13,980 nucleotides of DNA from Muribaculaceae bacterium (GTDB taxonomy: Bacteria > Bacteroidota > Bacteroidia > Bacteroidales > Muribaculaceae), in NCBI GenBank assembly GCA_016287065.1, contig JAEEVB010000036.1, forward strand, positions 1 through 13,980. The letters run 5' to 3'. A program made the position numbers and the translations under genes. Under the pieces are notes generated by a model. That model did not search any database, was not told the DNA's origin, and worked only from the letters and a program-made list of their open reading frames with translations. Below are positions 5,813 through 13,303 of this stretch, in pieces (the stretch's first letter is position 1; each line of letters begins with the position of its first letter).

Positions 5813-6982
5813 CTAATCGACATCGAGCACGGCGGCAAACTTCGTCACTCCCTCAATCACGGGGGTGAGATACAGCCGTCCGCTACACAATTTCCCCTCA
5901 CTAATCTGCGGCTCCAGCCCTTGTCGCACAATGCCTTGTGGCGCAAACTCGGTGGTGTAGCGCCCCACGCTGCCCGGTGCCAGCACTCGTTCGCCAAGCA
6001 CCCAAGCCACCATGCCCATGGTGCGTCGCAGATTCACCTCCACACACGGTGCCACACGCTCCACACTATCCTTGTCGCGATAGAGCATCATGTCCACGCC
6101 CAGCACACCCTCGTAGTGCGGCGCAATGAGTTGCCCCACTGCCTCCACCAGCCGCTGCTCCACGACATCTAAACTGGGGCACCGTGCCAGCAACCACTGG
6201 TGCAATGCATCGTGCGGCATCACCAGCGAGCCACCAAACTGATGATGCTCGTCGGTCGAGAACACCGAGTAGCCGGTCACCGCCACCTGGCCCGCTACAA
6301 TCTCCATTTCTATGGCAAAGTCGAGCGTGCGGTCAAGAGCACGCTCACACATCACCGCACCTTGACGCTTGATGATGCCCGATATTACCGATGCAAAGTC
6401 GGCCACCGAGCCGGCGGTCACATGAAACACGCCCCTGCCGCTCCCCGACCATGGCGCTTTCACAAAGCACTCGCCATGCTCGCACACATAGGCCCGTACC
6501 TGCTCCAGCGCGGTCATCTCCTGCGGACAGGTTCCCACATCTTCGGGTTCGCCCATGGCGGCAAGCAACTGCGTCGTGAGCCTGCGGTGCGCCAGGCCAC
6601 GCCAGCATGCCAGCTGTGCCTCGGTGGGCAGCACATGTTCGTCCATGCCCCATAGCGCCAGGCGGTGACGCACGCTCAGGTCCCAGCCCCACGGCTCCAC
6701 GCGGCACGGTTTTCCCTGCTTGAGCAACTGTGCCAGCTCTGGCTGCAACATCAGGCGGCGCTCCCAGCCATCGCCAAGCAAGGCGGTGCACTGCTCGTGC
6801 CACAACGCATCGGCAGGCGGCACTTCGGTCGTCAGCACCCGCCAGTCTTGGGGTGCATACCACAGCGGCAGCCACTGCAAGTCGTGCAGCAGTTGCGATA
6901 CCTGAGCACTGGGCACATAGTTGATTCGTCCGTGAGCCAGAGCCAGGTCGTGCTGGGCATTAAACAGCGATATTCGGGTCAT
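5813..6982 (-). CDS. ATP-grasp fold protein of unknown substrate
   Basis: The protein has 389 residues and no signal peptide. It starts MTRISLFNAQHDLALAHGR; the FN-HDLALA stretch at 7-16 seems characteristic of a Bacteroidetes ATP-grasp group. ATP-grasp features follow in order: a lysine strand CFVKAPWSGSGRGV (172-185), with K175 and the flexible glycine/serine loop contacting ATP; an adenine-side strand CERALDRTLDFAIEME (212-227); GVDMM (295-299); and the Mg-binding VEVNLRR (314-320), with E315 and N317. Such enzymes join a carboxylate, activated as acyl phosphate, to an amine or thiol. Which molecules are joined cannot be read here. It converges on maf and is divergent from the tRNA-Gln gene. 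Its -7 element lies only 8 bases before the ATG, so the mRNA may be nearly leaderless. Confidence 0.88.
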   Translation of the reverse strand: MTRISLFNAQHDLALAHGRINYVPSAQVSQLLHDLQWLPLWYAPQDWRVLTTEVPPADALWHEQCTALLGDGWERRLMLQPELAQLLKQGKPCRVEPWGWDLSVRHRLALWGMDEHVLPTEAQLACWRGLAHRRLTTQLLAAMGEPEDVGTCPQEMTALEQVRAYVCEHGECFVKAPWSGSGRGVFHVTAGSVADFASVISGIIKRQGAVMCERALDRTLDFAIEMEIVAGQVAVTGYSVFSTDEHHQFGGSLVMPHDALHQWLLARCPSLDVVEQRLVEAVGQLIAPHYEGVLGVDMMLYRDKDSVERVAPCVEVNLRRTMGMVAWVLGERVLAPGSVGRYTTEFAPQGIVRQGLEPQISEGKLCSGRLYLTPVIEGVTKFAAVLDVD

Positions 6983-6989
6983 AACACCA

Positions 6990-6997
6990 CAAAATTA
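6990..6997 (-). promoter_or_regulatory. -7 element of the ATP-grasp gene
   Basis: Minus-strand TAATTTTG is a perfect TAnnTTTG, ending 7 bases before the ATG (start base 6982). No TTTG lies 19-21 bases upstream. A start at the usual 6-8 bases downstream would put the transcript end at or next to the ATG. Confidence 0.5.
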
Positions 6998-7027
6998 CAA
7001 ATAATTTGAAAAAATTTCGCATTTTTG

Positions 7028-7058
7028 CTTGCCACATCAAAAAAATGCATTACCTTTG
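7028..7058 (+). promoter_or_regulatory. Promoter of tRNA-Gln
   Basis: CTTG at 7028-7031, 19 bases, then TACCTTTG at 7051-7058, fitting TTTG, 19-21 bases, TAnnTTTG. The mature tRNA begins at 7075, leaving a 5' leader of about 10 nt. Confidence 0.65.
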
Positions 7059-7074
7059 CATCGCATTTGAGAAT

Positions 7075-7145
7075 TGTCCTGTGGTGTAATGGTAGCACAT
7101 CGGATTCTGGTTCCGCTTGCGAGGGTTCGAGTCCTTCCAGGACAA
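7075..7145 (+). tRNA. tRNA-Gln (anticodon CUG)
   Basis: The gene folds as a full cloverleaf. The acceptor stem is TGTCCTG (7075-7081) with CAGGACA (7138-7144), seven pairs, with discriminator A7145. The D arm has four pairs (7084-7087 with 7095-7098). The anticodon stem has four firm pairs (7101-7104 with 7112-7115) plus a U/C mismatch at its base. The anticodon loop TTCTGGT puts CTG at 7107-7109. The T arm is GAGGG, TTCGAGT, CCTTC (7121-7137). It reads CAG glutamine codons; a UUG isoacceptor must exist elsewhere for CAA. CCA is not encoded. Confidence 0.93.
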
Positions 7146-7152
7146 CTAAGTG

Positions 7153-7182
7153 AAAGTGACCCGTCAAAAAGGTCACTTTTAT
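7153..7182 (+). terminator. Terminator hairpin between tRNA-Gln and rpsP
   Basis: AAAGTGACC (7153-7161) pairs perfectly with GGTCACTTT (7171-7179) around a 9-base loop, and is followed by a T-rich run (TTTTATTAT). It lies 7 bases after the tRNA and 48 bases before rpsP. Because I see no clear promoter between it and rpsP, it might act as a partial terminator or attenuator. Confidence 0.7.
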
Positions 7183-7230
7183 TATGTAAAAACTTTTTTA
7201 ACTAACAAATTTAAACTAATTCTATTAAGT

Positions 7231-7815
7231 ATGGCAACTAAAATTAGACTGCAACGTCATGGTCACAAAGACTACGCGTTCTATCCCATTGTCATCGCCG
7301 ATAGCAGGGCACCACGAGATGGTAGATTTATTGAAAGGATTGGTTCTTATAACCCAAACACTAATCCTGCTACAATAAGTTTAAATTTCGAGAGAGCTCT
7401 CTACTGGTTGAACTGTGGAGCTATCCCCACCGACACCGTCCGTAACATCCTGTCCCGCGAGGGCGTGCTCATGATGAAGCACCTCCAGGGTGGCGTGAAG
7501 AAGGGCGCTTTCTCTCAAGAAGAAGCTCAAAAGCGTTTCGATGCTTGGAAGGCTGAGAAAGATGCTAAGATCGAGGCTGTTCGCAACGAAGTTCGCGAGA
7601 ACAAGAAGGCCGCTAACAAAGAGCGTCTTGCCGAAGAAGCCAAGAAGAACGAAGCCAAGGCCGAGGCCGTGGCTAAGAAGAAAGCTGAAATCGCTGCCGC
7701 AAAGGCTAAGGCTGAGGCCGAAGCTGCTGCTGCCGCTGCTCCCGCCGAAGAGGCTCCCGCCGCTGAGGAAGCTGCCGAGGCTCCTGCCGAAGAGGCTCCC
7801 GCTGCTGAAGCATAA
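7231..7815 (+). CDS. rpsP: 30S ribosomal protein bS16 with long C-terminal extension
   Basis: The start at 7231 gives MATKIRLQRHGHKD, the standard bS16 N terminus; an upstream in-frame start at 7150 would begin inside the tRNA terminator and is not used. Residues 1-85 are the ribosomal core: RHGHKDYAFYPIVIADSR, GRFIERIGSYNP (31-42), and the Trp-containing helix ERALYWLNCGAIPTDTV (54-70). From about residue 90 to 194 runs an extension, first Lys/Glu/Ala rich and probably helical, then an Ala/Pro/Glu tail with repeated PAEEAP units. Typical bS16 is about 80-90 residues; the extension is usual in Bacteroidetes, and its role is unknown. A strong terminator follows, so the gene is transcribed alone or with the tRNA. 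Confidence 0.97.
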   Translation: MATKIRLQRHGHKDYAFYPIVIADSRAPRDGRFIERIGSYNPNTNPATISLNFERALYWLNCGAIPTDTVRNILSREGVLMMKHLQGGVKKGAFSQEEAQKRFDAWKAEKDAKIEAVRNEVRENKKAANKERLAEEAKKNEAKAEAVAKKKAEIAAAKAKAEAEAAAAAAPAEEAPAAEEAAEAPAEEAPAAEA

Positions 7816-7844
7816 TTTCAAGCTCGCTTCTTGAAAGCATAACC

Positions 7845-7879
7845 GAAGGGCACCACAATCGTGGTGCCCTTCTCTTTTT
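7845..7879 (+). terminator. Strong terminator after rpsP
   Basis: A perfect 12-bp stem, GAAGGGCACCAC (7845-7856) with GTGGTGCCCTTC (7861-7872), has the 4-base loop AATC, then TCTTTTT on the plus strand. On the minus strand no U tract follows, so it mainly serves rpsP, although the hairpin may also slow the convergent transglutaminase transcript. Confidence 0.9.
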
Positions 7880-7899
7880 ATCTACCCCTTTTGAAGCTT

Positions 7900-9762
7900 T
7901 TATTTCTTAACGATTAATTTTTCATTATAAATTGATTTAACCTTTTTCTCAAAGTCATAAAGCTGCTGAAACTCCTCTGATGAGTAGGAACCGCTTCTCA
8001 TCTGCAGCGCAGTGTGAATGGTCACCTGCCTGTCTTTTACAGCCACCTTCACACGCACCGAACCAAAAGGCTTTTCCAGAATGAAATCCGGCTGAACGCC
8101 TTCAATCGAGTAACCTTCAGGTATCGATATACTAATAATCTCTTCGTCGCGATAACCCTGTCTGATACACACTATGCCATCTCTTTGGGGTCTGGACAGC
8201 ACAGCATAGTATCTCTTGTGTATGGGGTTTACGGGAATGACTAATCGTTCCCCGGTTGAGTTGGCATATCGGGAAATGGACAATTGTGCATCCACTTCAA
8301 GGCCTGGTGTTGTATAAGGAGTTTTGTTCTCACTAATTTCCAACGATTTAACCGTAGCCCGCGGAATACTTAACGATTCCAGCAGATAGTCACTTTTCTG
8401 TCGTTCTGTCGCATCAACAAGTTGTGATTTCACTCTATATTGATGATTGGTCGACTTTTGTTTGATTTGCAGGTCTGCATTTCCATCTTCATCTACTGTA
8501 ATATCAACGATGCTCAACTGCAAGTTCGCTGAGTCGGGATATTGAGGCAATGTGACATACTTGCCGCCTTCAGATGTCACAACTATTGCATTGTGCCCGG
8601 CTATATGGTCATGAACATAACCAAGCGGGAGTGAGGGATTTGTGCATTCTATCCATAGTGTATCGTTGCTCAAAGGCACCTGCAGAATGGCATGATTGCA
8701 CTGATTGACTGAAGCAAAGTCACCATACAAGTGCCTGTTATCTGTGCTGATAATCGTGTAGTTGGAGTTTATACCAACTTCTTTGAGCATTGCCTGCATG
8801 AAATTGGTAAGTCCCTTGCAGTCACCAAAACCACTGTGTTGCACTTCTTGTGCTGTGGCAGCTTGGAAGCCCCCTATGCCTAACTGAATGCTCACATATC
8901 GTGTGGTTTCTTTGAGCAACTGGTACAGTACAGCTATTTTCGACTTGTCGGTCGAACAGGTATCGGTGAGAGCATGCAGTTTGTTTTTAAACTCGCTGCT
9001 CAGTTCGTCTCTGTTGGCATTCAGAGCATATAGCCACTGCCCAAGATCTTGCCAATTGGAGAAACCGCCCTGCGAACCCATATAATCAAACTGGTCGGGG
9101 GAGAAAAACACCAGTGGCAATCGTTCAACCAGAGGCAACGAATAGTCTTCGCGCTCAATAGGAGCCAAATCATTCATCTCCACTGTAATTTCGGTGCCGT
9201 TTTTCTCGGTAGTGCGCTCAGTAACTTGTGGCTGGGCATTGACAGCTTTGTACCTGCAAGTCATGCCACTTGATAATGAAAGAGAATATGTGGCATGCGT
9301 CACTTTTGTGCGATACGCTGTAACAGGTGAAAAGGTGGGAAAGGAGATAAATCCATTCGACACACTCATTTTCCATTCATAGGTGATTGTGATGGGATAA
9401 CGTGGGGGCGTGTAATCAAAATACTGGTGATAATAGTCCGATGCCAACTCTGTTGAATAATCACTTCTGACAAGTTCTGATTTGCCCACTTTGCGCACCA
9501 CTTTTCCATCTCGGTCTGTTATAGTGCCGGCAAAACTGACCACCTTGTTCCATTTGTTGCAAACGATATCGAGACTTGCAAGATCTTTACCATTCTCATT
9601 GAGTATGGTAACAACCCTTTTTTCTGATATGGTTGCATTCTTCAAGTCCTTACAAACCACATTAGTTGATGATTCGTCGACTATTGCATCGTAGTTCTGT
9701 TGAGCCTGGGCCACACAAATAGCCAAGCAAAATATAATGATGATGAGAGAGTAGCGTTTCAT
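7900..9762 (-). CDS. Secreted DUF3857 and transglutaminase-like domain protein, catalytic Cys and His present
   Basis: The protein has 620 residues with a signal peptide (MKRYSLIIIIFCLAI, likely cleaved after AQA at 20). Residues about 40-260 form the DUF3857 beta domain. About 275-385 form a transglutaminase-like (papain-fold) domain: GFGDCKGLTNFMQAML (311-326) holds the nucleophile C315, CNHAILQV (355-362) holds H357, and LWIECTNPS (369-377) puts E372 where most family members have Asp. I recall this Glu in related Bacteroidetes proteins, so it need not kill activity. The remaining C-terminal part is a beta-rich domain. Such proteins act outside the cytoplasm; substrates are unknown, and protease or crosslinking activity is only inferred. 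It follows its paralog by 12 bases, so they are probably one transcript. Confidence 0.9.
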   Translation of the reverse strand: MKRYSLIIIIFCLAICVAQAQQNYDAIVDESSTNVVCKDLKNATISEKRVVTILNENGKDLASLDIVCNKWNKVVSFAGTITDRDGKVVRKVGKSELVRSDYSTELASDYYHQYFDYTPPRYPITITYEWKMSVSNGFISFPTFSPVTAYRTKVTHATYSLSLSSGMTCRYKAVNAQPQVTERTTEKNGTEITVEMNDLAPIEREDYSLPLVERLPLVFFSPDQFDYMGSQGGFSNWQDLGQWLYALNANRDELSSEFKNKLHALTDTCSTDKSKIAVLYQLLKETTRYVSIQLGIGGFQAATAQEVQHSGFGDCKGLTNFMQAMLKEVGINSNYTIISTDNRHLYGDFASVNQCNHAILQVPLSNDTLWIECTNPSLPLGYVHDHIAGHNAIVVTSEGGKYVTLPQYPDSANLQLSIVDITVDEDGNADLQIKQKSTNHQYRVKSQLVDATERQKSDYLLESLSIPRATVKSLEISENKTPYTTPGLEVDAQLSISRYANSTGERLVIPVNPIHKRYYAVLSRPQRDGIVCIRQGYRDEEIISISIPEGYSIEGVQPDFILEKPFGSVRVKVAVKDRQVTIHTALQMRSGSYSSEEFQQLYDFEKKVKSIYNEKLIVKK

Positions 9763-9774
9763 GGCACACTATTA

Positions 9775-11748
9775 TCAGTTCTTTTGAATAACTACTATAT
9801 CTTCCGACTTTTTAATGATTGTATCAAAGAATTCCTTAAGTTGCGCATAATTCTGTGCCGAGAACAACACCTTATTGCATTGCATTTGGCAGTGAGTGTT
9901 AATGATGTTGTCTTCAACGCCTATTATCATCACAAAACTCATGCTGCCATCTGGCATTTTAAGCGAAATTGGGTCTGGTATTTTTTCAACACTATAGCCA
10001 TCTGGAATAGTGAATGATGTGCTGGTGTTAGTAATTGACAAACAGGGAAACTCTATGGGCAGTTTCCTCTCAGGTGACGTGAACGGGGCTTCTTCAAACA
10101 GTTTGTACAGCAGGGGCATGAGCAATAACTTGCCGCCTACGGTGCTGCAAGAAGACTTGAATATGATACTCTCGCCAACATTTTTCGTGAAATCTTTATG
10201 ACCCTCAAGCCGGTAAGATTCGATTTCAGAGTTTTCAAACTCAGGAAGCTTTCTCATGAAATCGATACTGTCATTGGCAAGTCTGAACTTCTCCCTCATC
10301 TGGGCGGCGGCCCTTCCTGAATATCGGCTTGTCCTTTCGGCTTGAATGGTGCCATCGGCCGAGATTGCTCCCACGATTGAGGTGTTTACTCTACTTACAC
10401 TTGCTTTTGTCAAGTCTATCCACTCTCCTGGCACGTTCTTTTCAACACTGCGTGCCGATTCCACTATCATTATGTCGGGCAACACATTCAAGTATCCGTC
10501 AACCGACGAGCCGTCGATATACCACACATTGCTGCCATTCGACACTTTCACGATCATTGAAGTAAGGTTCTCGTAGGTGGGGTGAGCGATTGGCATGATG
10601 CCATCGTTTCGGGTGCGTAAAACCACAGGAACAGCTTTTAGTCCCGCATCATTCAACATATTGATGAGAATGAAATTAATATCGGCATTGGAGCCTGTTC
10701 CTTCTTTAAGCACCTTGCTCGCCGACTCGGCAAAACAAGAGGTTTTATCGTTCCATTTCACAAGACTTCTCAGCAGTTTGCATGTGGCGGCTATTCTTTC
10801 TTCATCATCTGTGATGTTGTAGATGCCTGCTTCAGTCATCTGCTTTTTGAGTGGATTCTTGCCAAGCCTTCCGCCAAAATCATCATCGTTAAGAAGCATC
10901 TGGTCAATATCCTCCCATGTTGTTGTAAAATTCTTGTAGTAGGATCCTGGTATGCTTATCTCGCTCAGCTCAATTCCAACTTTGGTTCCATAAGACAGTT
11001 CGTTGTAAACATATTTCTCTTTTTTGAGTGCCGGCAGATTCTCGCCGATGAAAGTATAATCGGCACCTTCACATGAAATTCCCTCACCATTTCCCAACGA
11101 AAATCTCATAGGTGTGGTGTTTGTTTTGTGAGTAAGCGATTCAAAACCGGTTTCCGAGACATTGAATTTGAAGTATTCAGGTATTCTAATATGATAGCTG
11201 GTGTAACGCACAGGGATTGACGCTTGCGCATTCCAGTCTTTAATATTAAAGGGAAAATCGCTGATGATGGTAAACTCATATTCAATGACTGTGCCTTGTT
11301 TCACCTGGGGAACAGAAAACTTGAGTAGCCGTGTCTTCTTGCTGACATCCTCATAGAAAACCATGCTATTGTCCATCTTGGTTTTCACCAGTTTACCGTT
11401 TTCAATATTATAGGCTGTGGCCTTCACTTTGCTCACAATCTCGCAATTATCTAATTTTCGATTGTTATAATGAAATGGAACTGTCACGTTGGCACATTCC
11501 TTGCCTGCATCTTTCAATACTTTTACTCGGCATTTAATATCATAATTAACTTTGAATTTATTCACGACATAATCATACATCACATCTGTTGTTTTGCATA
11601 AAACCACAGCATCGGCTTCAGGGTCTTGCGCATACGATGTCATATTCAATTCTTCGTCAGTGGGTTTCCCCCACTTCATGTTCAGTTCTTGGGCAAAACC
11701 TGATGCGCCAACAACCAATAGAAAAGCTGATAATAAGAATGTTTTCAT
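9775..11748 (-). CDS. Secreted DUF3857 protein with a degenerate transglutaminase-like domain
   Basis: The protein has 657 residues; the signal peptide MKTFLLSAFLLVVGASGFA is probably cut before Q20. The N-terminal half (about 55-300) is a DUF3857-like beta domain, with VIEYEFTI at 154-161. The transglutaminase fold follows: EGTGSNADINFILINML (349-365) aligns with the GDCKGLTNFM stretch of the next gene, and puts N354 where the nucleophilic Cys should be. S397 replaces the catalytic His, while D412 in WYIDGSS keeps the acid. By this alignment it cannot be a Cys-His enzyme, so it is probably a binding or partner protein. I recall a similar GSNA form in other Bacteroidetes members, which would make this an old subfamily rather than decay. 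It is the first gene of the pair; I found no clear TAnnTTTG upstream. Confidence 0.88.
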   Translation of the reverse strand: MKTFLLSAFLLVVGASGFAQELNMKWGKPTDEELNMTSYAQDPEADAVVLCKTTDVMYDYVVNKFKVNYDIKCRVKVLKDAGKECANVTVPFHYNNRKLDNCEIVSKVKATAYNIENGKLVKTKMDNSMVFYEDVSKKTRLLKFSVPQVKQGTVIEYEFTIISDFPFNIKDWNAQASIPVRYTSYHIRIPEYFKFNVSETGFESLTHKTNTTPMRFSLGNGEGISCEGADYTFIGENLPALKKEKYVYNELSYGTKVGIELSEISIPGSYYKNFTTTWEDIDQMLLNDDDFGGRLGKNPLKKQMTEAGIYNITDDEERIAATCKLLRSLVKWNDKTSCFAESASKVLKEGTGSNADINFILINMLNDAGLKAVPVVLRTRNDGIMPIAHPTYENLTSMIVKVSNGSNVWYIDGSSVDGYLNVLPDIMIVESARSVEKNVPGEWIDLTKASVSRVNTSIVGAISADGTIQAERTSRYSGRAAAQMREKFRLANDSIDFMRKLPEFENSEIESYRLEGHKDFTKNVGESIIFKSSCSTVGGKLLLMPLLYKLFEEAPFTSPERKLPIEFPCLSITNTSTSFTIPDGYSVEKIPDPISLKMPDGSMSFVMIIGVEDNIINTHCQMQCNKVLFSAQNYAQLKEFFDTIIKKSEDIVVIQKN

Positions 11749-11775
11749 ATCATTAATGTTTATGGTACTTTATCT

Positions 11776-11807
11776 AAAAAAACCGCTTTTTTATATAAAA
11801 AATTTTT
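11776..11807 (-). terminator. AT-rich palindromes downstream of the dockerin-like ORF; weak terminator candidate
   Basis: Minus-strand AAAAAA, GCGG, TTTTTTT (11776-11792) can form an A-U stem with a U-rich 3' side. It abuts a second perfect palindrome, TTTTTTATATAAAAAA (11787-11802). Both stems are pure A-T, so termination would be weak. The position fits the end of the LRR/dockerin transcript and the start of the transglutaminase pair. Confidence 0.35.
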
Positions 11808-11834
11808 GTGTTTTACTATGTTTAGTCGGCTCTT

Positions 11835-12212
11835 TCATTTTACGCCTAGGATGATGTTGATAAGGGCGGTCACATCTGAGACATTCACCTTGCCATCGCC
11901 ATTGATGTCGGCAACCTGCTCATCCTTGGCCACAACACCCAGAATCATGTTCACCAGCGTGGTCACATCGCTCACGTTCACATTCTCATCACCATTAACA
12001 TCACCGGGAACCATCGGCACCTCTAGATCTTCAATGATGATATAGAACTGATTCCAATAATCAGCATCTCTATAGCTTTGATAACAACCAGCCAGCACGT
12101 GAAGTTCACACACATTTTTGTTGATTTCAAAAAAAGTGTTGCTCGCTATTGATGGCACTTTTGATGGATAGCATGAAATCTTGGTTACGCCCACACACCC
12201 AGCAAATGCATT
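11835..12212 (-). pseudogene. C-terminal half of the BspA-like protein, cut off by an in-frame TAA; carries two dockerin-like repeats
   Basis: Reading straight on in the same frame past the TAA at 12213-12215 gives NAFAGCVGVTKISCYPSK, which completes the final leucine-rich repeat of the gene upstream. Next comes the usual BspA end block (NKNVCELHV, AGCYQSYRDADYWNQF). Then come two calcium-loop repeats of dockerin type I form, DVNGDENVNVSD and DINGDGKVNVSD, each followed by VTxLxNxILG. Counted from the ATG at 13271, the loops are at about 424-435 and 455-466. No ATG suits this part; a GTG at 12194 exists but would lack a signal peptide. It is therefore most likely dead unless the stop is read through, or the TAA is a sequencing or strain-specific difference. 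A single base change would restore a 478-residue protein. Confidence 0.8.
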
Positions 12213-13271
12213 TTAGCCTATAACATTAACTGTTTTTCCAATCACAATGTCGGTCAATTCAGCACAACCAGCAAATGCACTCTCGCCCACAGTGGTGACG
12301 GAGTTGGGAAGAATCACATTTGTTATTAACGAACCATCTAAAAAATAATCAGGTATTTTCTTTACTTTTGAGCCTATGGTGACCCTATTTATCGCATTCT
12401 TGGGAATGTTTCTATTATAAAAGCGACAATCAATGGCGTTCCAAGTTAATTCGGCTAGATTTGAACAACCCGAAAATGCCTCATCATCAATAGAATTAAC
12501 CGATTCCCCAATAGTAAGGCGGGTCAATTTCGAACATCCAGAAAAGGCCTCACTTCCTATCACAGACACTGCGTTACCTATAACTACATCGGTCAATTCG
12601 CCACAATCTGCAAATGCACAACTTTGGATTGAGATAACAGAGTTGGGAACAGTCAAACTAGTTATTTTTGATCCACTCAAAAAATTATAAGGTATTACTT
12701 CAACTTTTGGACCAATTGACAAAGAAGAAATGTTTTCTTTAGGGAAATCGCCCATATCAAAACAATTAACGGGGTTCCATATCAGTTCAGTCAAACCAGT
12801 ACACCCTTTGAAGACTCCATTAATTGCACTCACTTTAGAACCAATGGATAGTTTTTTCAGGCCGATACATCCCTCAAAGGAATAAGAACCAAGGCCTATC
12901 ACATTATCTGGAATAACTATTTCTGTTAAATTCTGACAGAATGAAAAGGAATGTGATCGGATGTATTCAATAGTTTCTGGAATATCCACGCCAGTCAGAC
13001 CAGTACAACCATTGAAAGCATAATCACCTATTGCAGTAACTTTATAGGTCTTTTTATTGTATTTGACTGTTGAGGGAATACTTACCACACCATATAAATT
13101 GGGGTAATTTGTTGAAGCCGTAGTATCGCAGGTCACACTCACCGATTTGCCATCGCTGTTGATATTATAGGCAAGCCCATCGACCTTAAAGTCGTAGGCT
13201 GTGGCACTGAGTGGCAGAGCGTTCAGCAGCAGAGCCAGCAAATAGCATTTGAGCAATTGAGAAAGTTTCAT
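12213..13271 (-). CDS. Secreted BspA-like leucine-rich-repeat protein, truncated by an in-frame stop
   Basis: I chose the ATG at 13271 (MKLSQLLKCYLLALL, signal peptide cleaved near SATA-Y26) rather than 13355, because the promoter at 13304-13335 lies between them. Residues 76-352 are BspA-type (treponemal) LRRs with repeated units such as IGDYAFNGCTGLTGVDIP and IGSEAFSGCSKLTRLTIG. Residues 155-246 and 267 onward are an internal duplication: GCTGLTELIWNPVNC matches GCSNLAELTWNAIDC, and LTVPNSVISIQSCAFADC matches VILPNSVTTVGESAFAGC. The frame ends at TAA (codon 353) inside the last repeat, whose remainder continues in the same frame. The truncated protein could still be exported, but lacks its capping block and dockerin-like pair. 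Family members bind host proteins or surfaces; that role is inferred. Confidence 0.85.
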   Translation of the reverse strand: MKLSQLLKCYLLALLLNALPLSATAYDFKVDGLAYNINSDGKSVSVTCDTTASTNYPNLYGVVSIPSTVKYNKKTYKVTAIGDYAFNGCTGLTGVDIPETIEYIRSHSFSFCQNLTEIVIPDNVIGLGSYSFEGCIGLKKLSIGSKVSAINGVFKGCTGLTELIWNPVNCFDMGDFPKENISSLSIGPKVEVIPYNFLSGSKITSLTVPNSVISIQSCAFADCGELTDVVIGNAVSVIGSEAFSGCSKLTRLTIGESVNSIDDEAFSGCSNLAELTWNAIDCRFYNRNIPKNAINRVTIGSKVKKIPDYFLDGSLITNVILPNSVTTVGESAFAGCAELTDIVIGKTVNVIG

Positions 13272-13303
13272 GATGCGTATAGTTTTTATGTCTTTGCACA
13301 ACG

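Noticed and set aside
6979..7176. Minus-strand 65-codon frame across the tRNA gene (contains LEGLEPSQAEPESDV)
   Set aside because: It is the antisense of the tRNA-Gln gene; this peptide pattern is a familiar false protein opposite such tRNAs.
7150..7230. Longer N terminus for bS16 starting at 7150
   Set aside because: It would overlap the terminator hairpin; bS16 proteins start with the short M-(A)-x-K-I-R-L sequence found at 7231.
12213..12215. Stop-codon reassignment or selenocysteine-like recoding to explain the in-frame TAA
   Set aside because: TAA ends other genes here (NifU-like, DUF2520, kdsC, maf, rpsP) at natural ends, and there is no recoding signal; mutation, polymorphism or read error is simpler.
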